From contig JAHLKC010000036.1 of the NCBI GenBank assembly GCA_025449115.1, forward strand, positions 228,506 to 292,505: a stretch of DNA of 64,000 nucleotides, given 5' to 3'. This stretch comes from Chytridium lagenaria (Eukaryota > Chytridiomycota > Chytridiomycetes > Chytridiales > Chytridiaceae). Every line of letters starts with the position of its first letter. Positions within the stretch are counted from its first letter, which is position 1. Under the pieces are notes generated by a model. It did no database searches. It was not told where the DNA came from and was given only the letters and a program-made list of their open reading frames with translations. Below are positions 13,082 to 26,076 of the stretch, in pieces. The position numbers and the translations under genes are program-made.

Positions 13082-16000
13082 TCAAAAAATATTTGGTGAG
13101 TGAAAGGCGAAGGAGTGTTTTCTCCAAAGCTGAATCGGTTGATGTATATAAACTAGCATACTGTCTTTAAAATTACAAATGGGAAAGTTTTTGTTTTTTA
13201 TCTGTGCCAGCGTCCGTGTGTCTTTCTGCCCACTGCCTGAACTTGCAACGCGTTGAAAGACCTCTGGGGGAAGCATATACACCAGCGCGGCTGTTCGCCG
13301 AAGATCATCTCCAAGAGAACGCAAAAGGGGGCGGATGAGAAAGGCATATACGCCGACTAGCATAATAATGTAGGTAATGGAAGATGCCTTAGAAAATATA
13401 GTGTTAAAAATATTCAAATAAAGTCCAGCATATCTCACCAAGTTGAAACTGGAAAACCATGACATAATTTGGCGGATGTTAGAAAGATAGTAGGTTGTCG
13501 CTTTATCATAAGCAGGGTCGAGATAGTCTCTATCCATTGTTCTTAGTGTAGCAATAGACTCATCAATTGAGTAAAGTAATTCAGTCGAATTCCCGCAGCT
13601 CGAGCTAAACTAATATCAGCCAAAACATCCGCGACCTTTTTTTGAAACCAGTGACTGGCCGCATGCAGTCCTCTAAGCATGACCCCATTTTCAAAGGTGA
13701 CACAATCTGGAGGGCTGTTTTCGACGCAAGCATTCTGTAGTTCGAGAACAGCCAGAGGATCATTGTACCCATAGCTAAGAACCCCGTCGAGTTCAAGAGC
13801 CTCATTTCCAAAAAGAATAGAGTCTTCCACGGTATCAAGATCCTTTAGCATGCCAAATATATCTTCGGCAAGGTTGGTGGAGCGAAAGGGAACAGAAAGT
13901 TGACTTTCAGGGACTCCTCGCGAGATAGAGATGTTACGGACTATATCAACGAGAAGCTCCCGTACAAAGAACGAGGACTTACGAATCAGAATTTCTCGTT
14001 GGGAAGACCAATATACGTCACTCCCAACATTATCAACCCTCGAGAGGTACTTAAACGATAAACCGCCGATAATGAAGAAGTGAGAAGCCGTAAGGAAAAA
14101 GATCACGAAAGACTTTGAGAAGACCCGATGGTGATCGTTAGTCGCGCTGGCAATCCAACGCATCAAAGAGTTTGCAATAGGTTTCCCATTTGATTTAGTC
14201 ATAAGAGAATTTTTCCGTGTCGGATTCCCACGGTCATTCATACCCGTCTCTTTCTCGCCATCATTAATAGACGAGAAAACCTTTTCAAGTGCGAACTTGT
14301 TGATGAGCTCCCCATCAGTATCCCCGTCTTCATCATCAGTTGCAATGACTCGTTCTACAGATTTGTAAGCATAGTTTTAGAAAAGTAAGACAAAAAAGTT
14401 TAAAGTTAACCCAACTCACGCAGATGTGACTCGTAAATCCCTTTTACCACTTCTTTTGGTATATTATAGAACATGCGTAAGAACTTTTCTCTGTCGTTTT
14501 CAATTCTCATGTAAAGAGGTTGAACAACACCGAGAAGTAAGGCCAAGCATACAATTGGTCCAATACACGACAACGCAAGTAATTTCATCGGCAAGCTGCG
14601 CCCAATTTGAAAGGCGTCTGCTTTGTCCTCCACAGAGCAGGCATTAACTACACGGAGAACCTCATAAGGCTATAGTGATAAAGAAGAATGATTAACGTGG
14701 GAAAAGGCTACATAAGACACTTACAGTGTTTAAAAGAACATTGGAAGCTTCTGATCTAAACTCCCTGTCATCAAGTGGTGCATCCACTAAAAACCGCGCG
14801 GAAGCTAAAGTTGAAGAGAGCGCTTCAAGCGGAGCAACGAAACGCGAAAACGTTCCATCTGCTTTAAGCAGCCTCACCGAACGAATACTGCAGTAAGCGA
14901 CCACTCCAGCTGCCGATCGCACGTCAAGCGACTCCATATTAATTCTACTCCTTGCCACTACTTCTTTTGTATAACTCCTCGCGGACGTCCAGAACCATCC
15001 TAGTGTTCTGTTTATGTCAAGAGACCTAGAAGATATCGCCACTTGAATTAACTTCTTCGAGATTTCATTCTGATACAAGATCCGGCCGAGAGTTGTGTTG
15101 GAGCTGTCATATAGCTTCCGAAATTCAAAGCACTCAACCAGTGCAACTATCGCTAAAAGAACTAGGCAGGCCAAGAATGAATAATTTAAGCCTTGCAAAC
15201 GGCGGTTGGATTTATCATTCTTTATGGCGATGACTTGTTTCATGTAAGACTTTGTGGATGTTGCCCTACTATTATGTGAGCCTTGACTTTTCCGATCTAC
15301 ATCGTCGTTCTTGCTTTTGGAACCTAAGCTGCCAGTGTCTAGCCTGTCATTGACCGAAAATCGAGGTTTCTCACTAAAAGGGTTCCTCGCCCAATTCGGG
15401 CTAACGGCAGAAGTCCCGTCCGACATAATGGCAGTGCGCTTCACATTGGAAAGGGCCGAATTTCGTCCAGCCTCTGATCCATGTATTGAAAACGGACGTC
15501 TAGACGCGGTTGCGTTTGGGTTCCAAACGGGTTGGTTCCATTGGAAGAAGCCACGTTTTCCTTGCTATCATGTGCTGAAAAATTCATCGGCAGATCGACG
15601 GAACCATTTGAATCAAACTCTTCCCCGATATGCCTGTCTGCATTGGCAATCGAGATAAGTGGCGCACGAGCGGTTAAACCGCTTCTTCCCTGGTTCTCCA
15701 TGAAAGGACATCCTCCAGGAATGGGGCCGTCAACCATGGCATCTTCCCTGATAGTTTCATCCAGCTTCTCCGGCTTAAATTTAATCCTACAAATGTAACA
15801 AGAAGCTCCGGTGACCTGCACATTGTCTCCGTGAAGAATGATATCGTAATTGATGCCGTCGGACATATGCTGAAGCTTCATACCGGTCTTGCTCAGGAAT
15901 TGGGACGCCGTCTCAGATGTAATAGCAGGTATCCACTCAGTGATGGTTGGTCGCGTTTCAACCTCTTCGTAAGAACTCTCAAAGGGCTTTGCACCAAATA

Positions 16001-18819
16001 AGTTGCCTATGTTTCTAGTAAAGTGAAGTATCTCGAGCTTTGTGTTCATGATAAGGAATCCCGAACTTTCACTCTCTGGCTGGGGTTTGATGATGCCGAG
16101 AAATGATTGCATACCCTTGGCATCTACCATGTGCTTGACACAAAGCGTGAGAGGAAATAAGTACCCTTGCTTTCCAAGCCCAAGAACTTGACGGGCACGG
16201 TCGACCACCTACGTAGATGAAGAAAAAGTGAGCTCACGGAGACAAACTAACAAGGATTTACCTTCGCAAGCCCCGTCTCCAAATATCTTTTTAAAAACAT
16301 GTCATGAGCCTCTGAGAACGGCGATGGAAGAAGCTTGTTTATGTTGTGTTGGATAAGTTCCTGGCGTCTATATCCAAACACTTTGATGGCCATGGCGTTC
16401 ACGTTAATAATCTATAAATTGAGAAACAAGGCACAAGTCAGGAATTCGTTTGGTACTAACTTTTAAATTTAGCAAAACTTACGTGACCAAGATTATGATT
16501 CTCCCCAGAAATTGTTATAACTACATTGTCCTCGGAAAGAAGATCTAAGTTGGCCTTATCCATATTTAAACCAGCCTCCGTATCTCCACTGTCATCCATC
16601 ATCTCATTTTGCTCCTCCTCCAGCTCCTCTGCATGGTCAAGAAGGTCCTGTCCTTGCTTGGTGTCATTCATCACATTTATCAAAAAGTGGCCATAAAGCC
16701 GATACACATGCGGGGCCTCAGGTGACAGTTTGATAAGGGCCAGATAATGGGTCTGGGCAGAAGAAACGGCAGCAGCGATGGCAGCACCGTGTCCTTGAAG
16801 CCGTCGAAAGGATGGCTGCTTCTTGAGAAGCTCAGCCCAGAAATGAATGACAGCCAGAGTAGCTTTAGACTCATACTTTCGCGCTTGCTACATCGACATT
16901 AACAAAACAGAAAGCAACCGTATTAAAAATAAACAACCACTCATCAAAAACAAAAACAGGAAAAGAAAAGAAACGAAGAGAAGAGAAAGAGCAGAACAAG
17001 CGGAAAGTTCGAAGGAAACAAAGCCTACCTGCATGTTCTGCTCAAAAGCAATGAAATCGATCACGTCTCCTCCTGAAAATTTCTCGTTTAATAGCCTCTG
17101 CCTTCTAAAAATCATAAACGCTTCGTCTATCCTCGGATGCAAAAGCTCCGCCTTTGTGTATGTCGCCAAACACTGAGCTCGATTATTCAAATGAATCAGA
17201 TAAAACGCCCCCGCAAATAGTTGAAGCATGCATGACTTTGGCATGTTCTTTGCAGCAATCACATAGATCTCGGCAAGCTCGTCCATCAACTTTATCTCTC
17301 TCTCAGCCGATCCACTAATTTGCTTCTGTCCACCAAAGCTGATTCCAGACATAATACCTCCCCTACCAGCCTCAATATCACCTTGCACCATCCCCGTGGA
17401 GGTTTCACGGTAGAGTAAGCCGGCATCAATTAACTTGAACCGTATGTAAAGTTCAAGGGTGAAAGGATCGGATATAGTGGCTACTACGGTCTTCTCAATC
17501 GACCTCCTCCTGATTTCAGTTAGGAATCCAGCCAAAAGAAAGGCGATTGGCGTGAGCGCAATGAAAATGATGCCGATATCCGAGTTAGGGCGAATAACCG
17601 TGAATAGGAGACACATGCACGACCAGAAGAAATGAAGCATGAGGGCCGCGCGGAAAATAGCGTATCGAAAATTGTAGTATGGGATGTACTAGATAATTAC
17701 AAAGTTAGTTGGACAGAGAGTGTGCAAAAACAAAAAGATATAGGGAACATTACCCAAATAAACCCAAATGCTAAACCGGATGACGTCAAAACACAAACGA
17801 CGGTAAATGCCCATATTGCAGTCACACGCTTGTTTGGATCAGTCTTGTCGTTTCCGTAGACCTCAAATATCACGGTCAGGACAGTGAGCAGAGTGCGGAC
17901 TGCCAAGTGAAGAATTTCCAATCGGGAATGAGGTCTACTCGCGATATCTTCATCTTGGCATCAGGCTCAAAAAGGTTGCCTTCGCAAAACGCGAGTCTGA
18001 GCAGAAGCACCGTTAATACGTAAAAAAAGTAAAATAAATAAAAAATAAATAAATAATATATAATCAAAAAGGCTTTTCCAATGGAAGCTTACATAATGAA
18101 CAAAGTAATGACGAAGACCGTCGCTACACTTCTAAGAAGATTGGCAGAATTCCAACACGACCCCATGTCATGACTCCCATCGCATTCAATGACGGCTTGC
18201 GTGAAAAACCCGAGGAAAGGAATAAAGAGCACACTTGCAAACAATCCAAGGGTGATTCTTAGCAGCTTAAGAGTCCATATAAATCGAAAGCGGTTTTGAG
18301 AAAAGGAGTAGCCGACCCAGAGAGCGTTAAACAGAACAAATCCTAAAGACGAGAGGAGTATGTTGAACACGACTGGGTTGTTTTGAATCTGTCGTAATGA
18401 TTTAGCATGGTCGACCTGTAAAAAGTCTTTTACCATCTTCTCCGGAGATATCCACCTGAGAATGACTTGGAGCCATGTTATTTCACTTTGCCACGGCGCG
18501 AGGAGAAAGCACAACGGAAATGCAAGGTCTTGGAGGTGATCAATGCAGACCTCTGTTTTGCGACAAGTTATAAACTTGCTTCAATAACAACCTCACCTAA
18601 AAAGTGCCATGTGGGATTATAATCTGAATTCTTATTGGTGACCTATCCAAACAGGTATCTTTCAGCCGAATAAATTGCTTAATAAACCCAAACGACACAT
18701 ACAAATAAAACACCAAAGAGACCATCCTTGACCCGCTTCAAGAAATCATCAAATGAGATATCTTTGGACTCATTCTCCTCCCCGGGCATGAGCAGCGGCG
18801 ACGCGACCTTCGAGGACAT
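13082..18819 (-). CDS. TmcB/TmcC-like PAS membrane protein, copy B
   Basis: ATG at 18819 (MSSKVASPLLMPGEE). First exons: 18819-18703, 18642-18597, 18552-18093, then a membrane exon ending SSGLAFGFIW near 17.76 kb. Next come 17.0-17.7 kb (LMLHFFWSCMCLLFTVI, then GIIFIALTPIAFLLAGFL; a basic TEIRRRSIEK loop; a long helical region), a helix-rich TmcB/C-type region at 16.46-16.87 kb, and PAS sequence at 16.25-16.5 kb running into 15.6-16.2 kb with PGGCPFMENQGRSG. A Ser-rich linker leads to C-terminal membrane helices at 15.1, 14.55, 14.05 and 13.35 kb. At least four one-base frameshifts versus A/C (near 13.24, 13.60, 15.53 and 17.95 kb). The final frame is disturbed, so the stop is only approximate (about 13.1-13.2 kb). 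The architecture matches the fungal/protist TmcB/TmcC family. Confidence 0.7.
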
Positions 18820-19553
18820 GCTGCAGCCTGTGGGTTCCAAAATGCAACTCTTAGCAATGGATGCAAAGTTATAAAATGCGAACAGCAGAACCAAAGGTAG
18901 AAGACGGCAATCTCTATACGGCATCTGCAATTTTATGGAAATCTTCAAAGCAACTCTATTTAGACATCATGTAGTTGTTCAGTTGGATGATGAAAATCCC
19001 CATGCTTTTTGACCCATGTTCATCTTCATTTCCGTCGGTCTTATAACCTAAAATTGTCTGGAAAAGAAGGTCAACATGATCAACAGAGAAAGCCCCTACT
19101 CGGTGGCCACCCACTCTCCACACCGACACGTGCATTTTTTGCTATGTAAACGACTGAAAAGCTGGATGCCATTCAGAAAAAAAAAAATGCACCTTGTACA
19201 TAGAAGTTTAAATAGAATAAGGAGCGTCTATATGTAAAGGCTAAAAATAAACAAGGAAAGGAAGGTTTTTATGGAAGGATCAGAAAATTACTTTCCGCCA
19301 TGCAGTACTCGATAAAAGATTTTTTTATTTATACAGCTCTATCAGCTTTGCGAATATGTACAGATGACTATCTCAACTCATGTTTACGAAGATATTTTTT
19401 TTAGTTAACCTGCCCTATATTCCGGTTTACGATCCTTTCTTCATATCTCTGCTTGGCCAAAGCACCCGAAACTTATTTTGTAACTCTCATGGTACATACT
19501 AATATTAAGTTTCTGTAGATGCCGGTGGTAAGGGTAGAAATAATTACATCAAA
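18820..19553. other. Intergenic spacer between TmcB-like copies B and C
   Basis: No supported ORF. It is not obviously homologous to the A/B spacer, unlike the genes themselves, so the duplication may be old in its flanks. Confidence 0.45.
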
Positions 19554-22500
19554 TTATCCTTTTTTAGTTTGTTTGCCCTGTATGCCAGCGTCCATATGTC
19601 TTTCCGCCCACTGCCTGAAACTTGCAACGCGTTGAAAGACCTCAGGAGGAAGCATATACACAAGCGCGGCAGTTCGCCGAAGGTCATCTCCCAGAGAGCG
19701 TAGAAGAGGGCGGATGAGAAGTAGATAGATGCCGGAGAGCATAATAATGTATGTGATTGAAAATGCCTGGAAATAAATAGTGTTAAATTGACAACAACCC
19801 AAACCCACACCACCCACCAAGTTAAAATTCGAAAACCATGACATGACTTGCCGTATGTTGGAGAGATAATAGGTTGTTGCTTTGTCATAGGCAGGGTCGA
19901 GATAGTCTCTGTCCAGTGTTCTGAGCTGAGCAATGGCTTCGTCAATGGAAAAAGAATATTGGTCGAATTCCCGGCCGTTCGCGCTGCAGTGATATTGGCA
20001 AGTTATTTGTCGCCTTCTTCCGAAACCAGTCCTAGCAGCATGGATGCCCCTGGTCATGACACCATTTTCAAAAGTGGAGCAATCAGCAGGGCTGGCTTCG
20101 ACACAAGCATTCTGTAGCTCTAGCACAGCTTGGGGGTTGTTATACCCATAGCTTAAAACCCCATCGAGCTCAAGTGCCTTATCTCCGAAGAGTATGGAGT
20201 CCTCTAGGTAATTGAGGTCTTTCAGTATGTCATAAACATCTGCCATAACTTTGGTAGTGTGAAGAGAAACGGGAAGCTGGCTCTCAGGTTGACCCGTGAG
20301 ATAGATTCGTTCCGGACGAGATCAATAACACTTCCCTCACAAAAAAACGATGTCTCTCGAATAAGAATTTCTCGCTGAGAAGACCAGTACACCTCACTTC
20401 CAACATTGTCAATTTTTGAAAGGTAGTTGAGCGACAGTCCGCCGAGAATGAAGAAGTGAGCCGCCGTAATGAAGAAGATCACAAAAGACTTGAGGAAAAC
20501 CCGATGGTGATCATCCCTCGCACTTAAGAACCACCCGAGTAAAAGGGTGTACAATATGTTTCCCGTTTGATTTGGTCACAAGTAAACTTTTTCTTGTCGG
20601 TAAGCCATCATTCATGCTGTCCTTGTCGCCGATAGATGCAAAAACTTTTTCAAGAGCGAATTTGTTAAACAAATCGCCCTCTACTTCATCATCTTCATTT
20701 TCAGAAGCAATTACTCGTTCTAAACGAAAGTCTTACGTCAGTAGGATAAAATCTTAACACTTAAATCAAAACAGATACTAACGGAGATGCGATTCGTATA
20801 TGCCTTTCACCACTTCTTTTGGTATATCGTAGAACATACGTAGAAATTTCTCTCTGTTGTCTCAATTCTCATGTATAGAGGTTGAACAACAAAGAGAAGG
20901 AGGGCCAGGCAAACAACAGGTCCAATACACGAATAGGCTAACAGTTCCATAGGCAAAGTACCCCAATCCGACTCGCCATTGCTTTATCCTCCACAGAGCA
21001 AGCATTAACGACGCGAAGAACCTCATAGGGCTGAATAATAGAAAAAATTGGTGAGAAATGATTTCAGGTTTCTGACCCTTACAGCGTTTAAAAGCAAAAA
21101 AGAAGCTTCTGATATAAACTCCCTGTCATCAACCCGGGCCTCCACTAAGAACCGCGCGGATGCCAGGGTTGCTGAAAGGGCCTCAAGAGGGACTACTCGG
21201 CGAGATAACGTTCCATCTGCCTTGAGAAGCTGCACAGAATTGATAGCACAGTAAGCAACAACTCCGGCTGCCGATCTAACATCAAGCGACTCTGTATCAA
21301 TTCTACTTCTCGCGACCTTTTCAGAAGCAAAACTTTTGGCGGAAGACCAAAACCATCCTGAAGCCCTCACAAGATCCAATGATCTCACTGATATTGACAC
21401 TTGCACGAGCTTCTTTGAAATATCATTCGGTACAATATTTTGCCAAGCGTCGTATTAGCACTCTCATAGAGCTTACGAAACTCGACGCACTCAACAATAG
21501 CTATGATTGCCAGAAGAAAGAGACATGCCAAGAATGAATAATTTAGGCCTTGCAAACGTCGGTTGGATTTATCATTCTTTATGGCGATGACTTGTTTCAT
21601 GTAGGATTTTGTTGACCCCGACTATTATGAGAACCCTGACTCTGGCGATCCACATCATCATCGTTCTTAGTTCTCGATGCTACGCTCTGAGTATCCGTCG
21701 TCCTTTCGTCGACTGCGAACCGAGGTCTCTCCCGGAAGCGTTCCTCGTCCTCTGCATACTGGTAAGAGAAGCCACGTCCGACATGACGGCGGTGCGCCTC
21801 ACATTAGAAAGGGCCGAAGTTCGTCCAGGCTCGGAACCATTCACTGAAAACTGGCGTCTAGGCGCGGTCATATTTGGAGTACCAAAGGGGTTTGTAGCCA
21901 AGTTTTCTTTGCTGTTATGTGCCGAAAAATTCATCGGGAGGTCAACAGAGCCATTTGAATCAAACTCTTCCCCGATATGCCTGTCTGCATTGGCGACAGA
22001 GATACGTGGTGCACGGCCAATGGAACTTCGTCGTAATTGGTCATCCATGAAAGGACATCCTCCAGGAATGGGGTCGTCAACCATAGCATCTTCCCTGATA
22101 GTACTATCCAGCTTCTCCGGCTTAAACCTAATCCTACAAATGTAACAAGAAGCTCCGGTGACTTGCACATTGTCTCCGTGAATAGTGACATCGTAATTAA
22201 TGCCGTGGGACACATGCTGAAGCTTCATACCGGTTTTGCTCAGGAATTGGGACGCCGTCTCAGACGTAATAGCAGGTATCCAATGAGTTATGGTTAGTCG
22301 CGTTTCAGAATCATCGTAGGAACTCTCAAATGGCTTTGTACCAAATAAGTCGCCTATGTTTCTAGTAAAGTGAAGTATCTCGAACTTTGCGTTCATGATA
22401 AGGAATCCCGAACTTTCACTCTCTGGCTGGGGCTTGATGATGCCGAGAAATGATTGCATGCCCTTGGCATCTACCATGTGCTTGACACAAAGCGTGAGAG

Positions 22501-25158
22501 GAAATAAGTACCCTTGCTTTCCAAGCCCAAGAACTTGACGAGCGCGGTCGATCACCTACATAGATGAACAAAAAGTGAGCTGATGAAGACAACTAACAAG
22601 GCCTTACCTTGGCAAGCCCCGTCTCTAAATATCTTTGTAAAAACATGTCATGAGCCTCTGAGAACGGTGATGGAAGAAGTTTGTTGATGTTGTGTTGGAT
22701 AAGTTCCTGGCGTCTATATCCAAACACTTTGATAGCCATGGCGTTTACGTTAATAATCTGTCACAAAGGAATGCACAAGTCAGAGCAATTCAGGTGATTG
22801 ATGGTTGAATGGAAAAAGACGTACATGACCCAAGTTATGATATTCTCCAGAAATCGTTATCACAGCATTATCCTCAGAAAGAAGGTCCAAGTTAGCCTTA
22901 TCCATATCTAATCCAGCCTCCGTATCTCCACCGTCATCCATCATCTCATTATGTTCCTCCTCAAGCTCCTCTGCATGATCAAGAAGATCCTGTCCTTGCT
23001 TGGTGTCATTCATCACATTTATCAAAAAATGACCATAAAGCTGATATACATGCGGGGCACCAGGCGAGAGCTTGATAAGGGCCAGATAATGGGTCTGGGC
23101 AGAAGAAACGGCAGCAGCGATGGCAGCACCGTGTCCTTGAAGCCGTCGAAAGGATGGCTGCTTCTTGAGAAGCTCAGCCCAGAAATGAATGACAGCCAGA
23201 GTAGCTTTAGACTCATACTTTCGCGCTTGCTACATCGACATTAACAAAACAGAAAGCAACCGTATTAAAAATAAACAACCACTCATCAAAAACAAAAACA
23301 GGAAAAGAAAAGAAACGAAGAGAAGAGAAAGAGCAGAACAAGCGGAAAGTTCCAAGAAAGCCTACCTGCATGTTCTGCTCAAAAGCAATGAAATCGATCA
23401 CGTCTCCTCCTGAAAATTTCTCGTTTAATAGCCTCTGCCTTCTAAAAATCATAAACGCTTCGTCTATCCTCGGATGCAAAAGCTCCGCCTTTGTGTATGT
23501 CGCCAAACACTGCGCTCGATTATTCAAATGAATCAAATAAAACGCCCCCGCAAATAGTTGAAGCATGCACGACTTTGGCATGTTCTTTGCAGCAATCACA
23601 TAAGCCTCCACAAGCTCGTCCATCAACTTTATCTCTCTCTCAGTCGATCCACTCATTTGCTTCTGTGCACCGAAGTTGATACCAGACATAATACCTCCCC
23701 TACCAGCCTCAATATCACCTTGCACCATCCCCATGGAGGTTTCACGGTAGAGTAAGCCGGCATCAATTAACTTGAACCGTATGTAAAGTTCAAGGGTGAA
23801 AGGATCGGATATAGTGGCTACTACGGTCTTCTCAATCGACCTCCTCCTGATTTCAGTTAGGAATCCAGCCAAAAGAAAGGCGATTGGCGTGAGCGCAATG
23901 AAAATGATGCCGATATCCGAGTTAGGGCGAATAACCGTGAATAGGAGACACATGCACGACCAGAAGAAATGAAGCATGAGGGCCGCGCGGAAAATAGCGT
24001 ATCGAAAATTGTAGTATGGGATGTACTAGATAATTACAAAGTTAGTTGGACAGAGAGTGTGCAAAAACAAAAAGATATAGGGAACATTACCCAAATAAAC
24101 CCAAATGCTAAACCGGATGACGTCAAAACACAAACGACGGTAAATGCCCATATTGCAGTCACACGCTTGTTTGGATCAGTCTTGTCGTTACCGTAGACCT
24201 CAAATATCACGGTCAGGACAGTGAGCAGAGTGCGGACTGCCAAGTGGAGAATTTCCAATCGGGAATGAGGTCTACTCGCGATATCCTTCGCCTTGGCATC
24301 AGGCTCAAAAAAGGTTGCCTTGACGCAAAACGCGAGTCTGAGCAGAAGCACCGTTAATACGTAAAATAAAGTAAAATAAATAAGAAATAAATAAATAATC
24401 AAAAAGGCTTTTTCAATGGCAGCTTACATTATGAACAAAGTAATGACGAATACTGTCGCTACACTTCTAAGAAGGTTGGCAGAATTCCAACACGACCCCA
24501 TGTCATGACTCCCATCGCATTCAATGACGGCTTGCGTGAAAAACCCGAGGAAAGGAATAAAGAGCACACTTGCAAACAATCCAAGGGTGATTCTTAGCAG
24601 CTTAAGAGTCCATATAAATCGAAAGCGGTTTTGAGAAAAGGAGTAGCCGACCCAGAGAGCGTTAAGCAGAACAAATCCTAAAGACGAGAGGAGTATGTTG
24701 AACACGACTGGGTTGTTTTGAATCTGTCGTAATGATTTAGCATGGTCGACCTGTAAAAAGTCTTTTACCATCTTCTCCGGAGATATCCACCTGAGAATGA
24801 TTTGGAGCCATGTGATTTCACTTTGCCACGGCGCGAGGAGAAAGCACAACGGAAACGCAAGGTCTTGAAGGTGATCAATGCAGACCTCTGTTGTCCTACA
24901 TCAGTAATGACCTCGCTATAAATGTGCCTCACCTAAGAAGTGCCATGTGAGGTTATGATCTGAATTTTTGTTGGTAACCTGCACAAAAAACCCGCGGTTA
25001 GATTGAGTGATGGATCGTTACCATCGTAATTTTGAACATACAAAGAGAACACCAAAGAGGCCGTCCTTGACCCGCTTCAAAAAATCATCTAGCGTAATAT
25101 CCTTGTCTTCATCCGCTTCGCCCGAGGTGAGCAGCGACCCTCCAACCTTTGAAGACAT
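19554..25158 (-). CDS. TmcB/TmcC-like PAS membrane protein, copy C
   Basis: Most 5' copy. ATG at 25158 (MSSKVGGSLLTSGEAD). Exon 1 ends GLFGVLF; a small exon (VTNKNSDHNLTWHFL) follows; then the membrane exon at 24.42-24.9 kb with four hydrophobic segments. The order matches copy B: helical region 23.2-23.97 kb, PAS-containing exons at 22.6-23.05 kb, a long cytoplasmic exon from 22555, and C-terminal helices ending in LLLIRPLLRSLGDDLRRTAA and stop at 19554. A 51-bp in-frame intron near 19.8 kb (GTGGGTGG...TTCCAG) separates two C-terminal exons and could be retained without breaking frame. Frameshifts versus the sister copies lie near 20.27-20.34 and 21.43 kb. Starts of A, B and C are 6324 and 6339 bp apart, so this is a regular tandem array. 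A sensor or signalling membrane protein is inferred from the PAS domain. Confidence 0.7.
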
Positions 25159-26076
25159 TGCAAACCCTTACGTTCAAACGATGAACTCTTGGAGATATAA
25201 AAGGAAAATAATCAAACCATGGAGGGACGTTTATCTTCATTCCGCCGCTGTTTTTTTGATGAAAATCCCGGCGTTGGGGATTGCCAGAACCAAACGAACA
25301 TCTGAGGCATTCCTGTTCGTCACCTCTGTCGATCTTCGGTCCAGCCATAAGTTAATAGTCTGTCACGGATTACATCTTTTAACTTGCGAAAACTGATGGT
25401 GGATTCACAGGCATCGAAGATAGTCATCTCATGGTTCCAATCAGTCACAACATACGTTGCAAAAGATTAGAGGTCAAAGATGTTAGATACACACTTAGTA
25501 GATACAATGGAAGAAGAAGTGATCGTCTCGACTTGTTTTATTCTTATGATAGCAAATTACTTATTAAAGTTCTTTCATTGATAGAGTTCGCGTAGGCTCA
25601 TGCACAGCGTGTAAACCGGCAATAACTTTAAATTTAAGACGTGGAAGAAAAAGGAGGACATACTTTTTCTCTTCCATTGTAATGAGGTTTTCATTTGGGA
25701 TGGCCACTCTTTCTTCTGGAGCGTCAGCGTAGACTGGAAAAAGGTTATTAAAAAATTAAATGCCGCCAAACGCACGCTACATACATTGAGGTTAGACCTT
25801 TGCGGTGCCGAGCTCGTTCTGCCTTTGTCCATCTCCTATCATTACAATAGTGCTAACTTATGTATATTGTATTATATGTCTGTGAAAGACTTTATACACT
25901 GTTCCAACAAACGATGAAAGAGCTTATGTGTCAAAAAAGGGCCATTAAAAAAACAAAGAGTCCGAAAAACAAAAAAGATAACGACAACTGCATTTACGCA
26001 GAGAAGGAAAATACAAGGAAATAGAGTCATCATCCCTGCACCTAACAAAAAAAAACAGCAAAACATGCGAGAATCA
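25159..26076. other. Upstream spacer with a short coding-like remnant
   Basis: It lies upstream of copy C. A minus-strand stretch at about 25560-25735 reads YADAPEERVAIPNENLI and KYVLLFLPRLKFKVIAGL, with a 51-bp intron-like segment (25736-25786, GTATGT...CCAG) before it. The frame upstream of that intron does not join cleanly. It may be a gene fragment; family not recognised. The rest holds nothing I can support. Confidence 0.3.
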
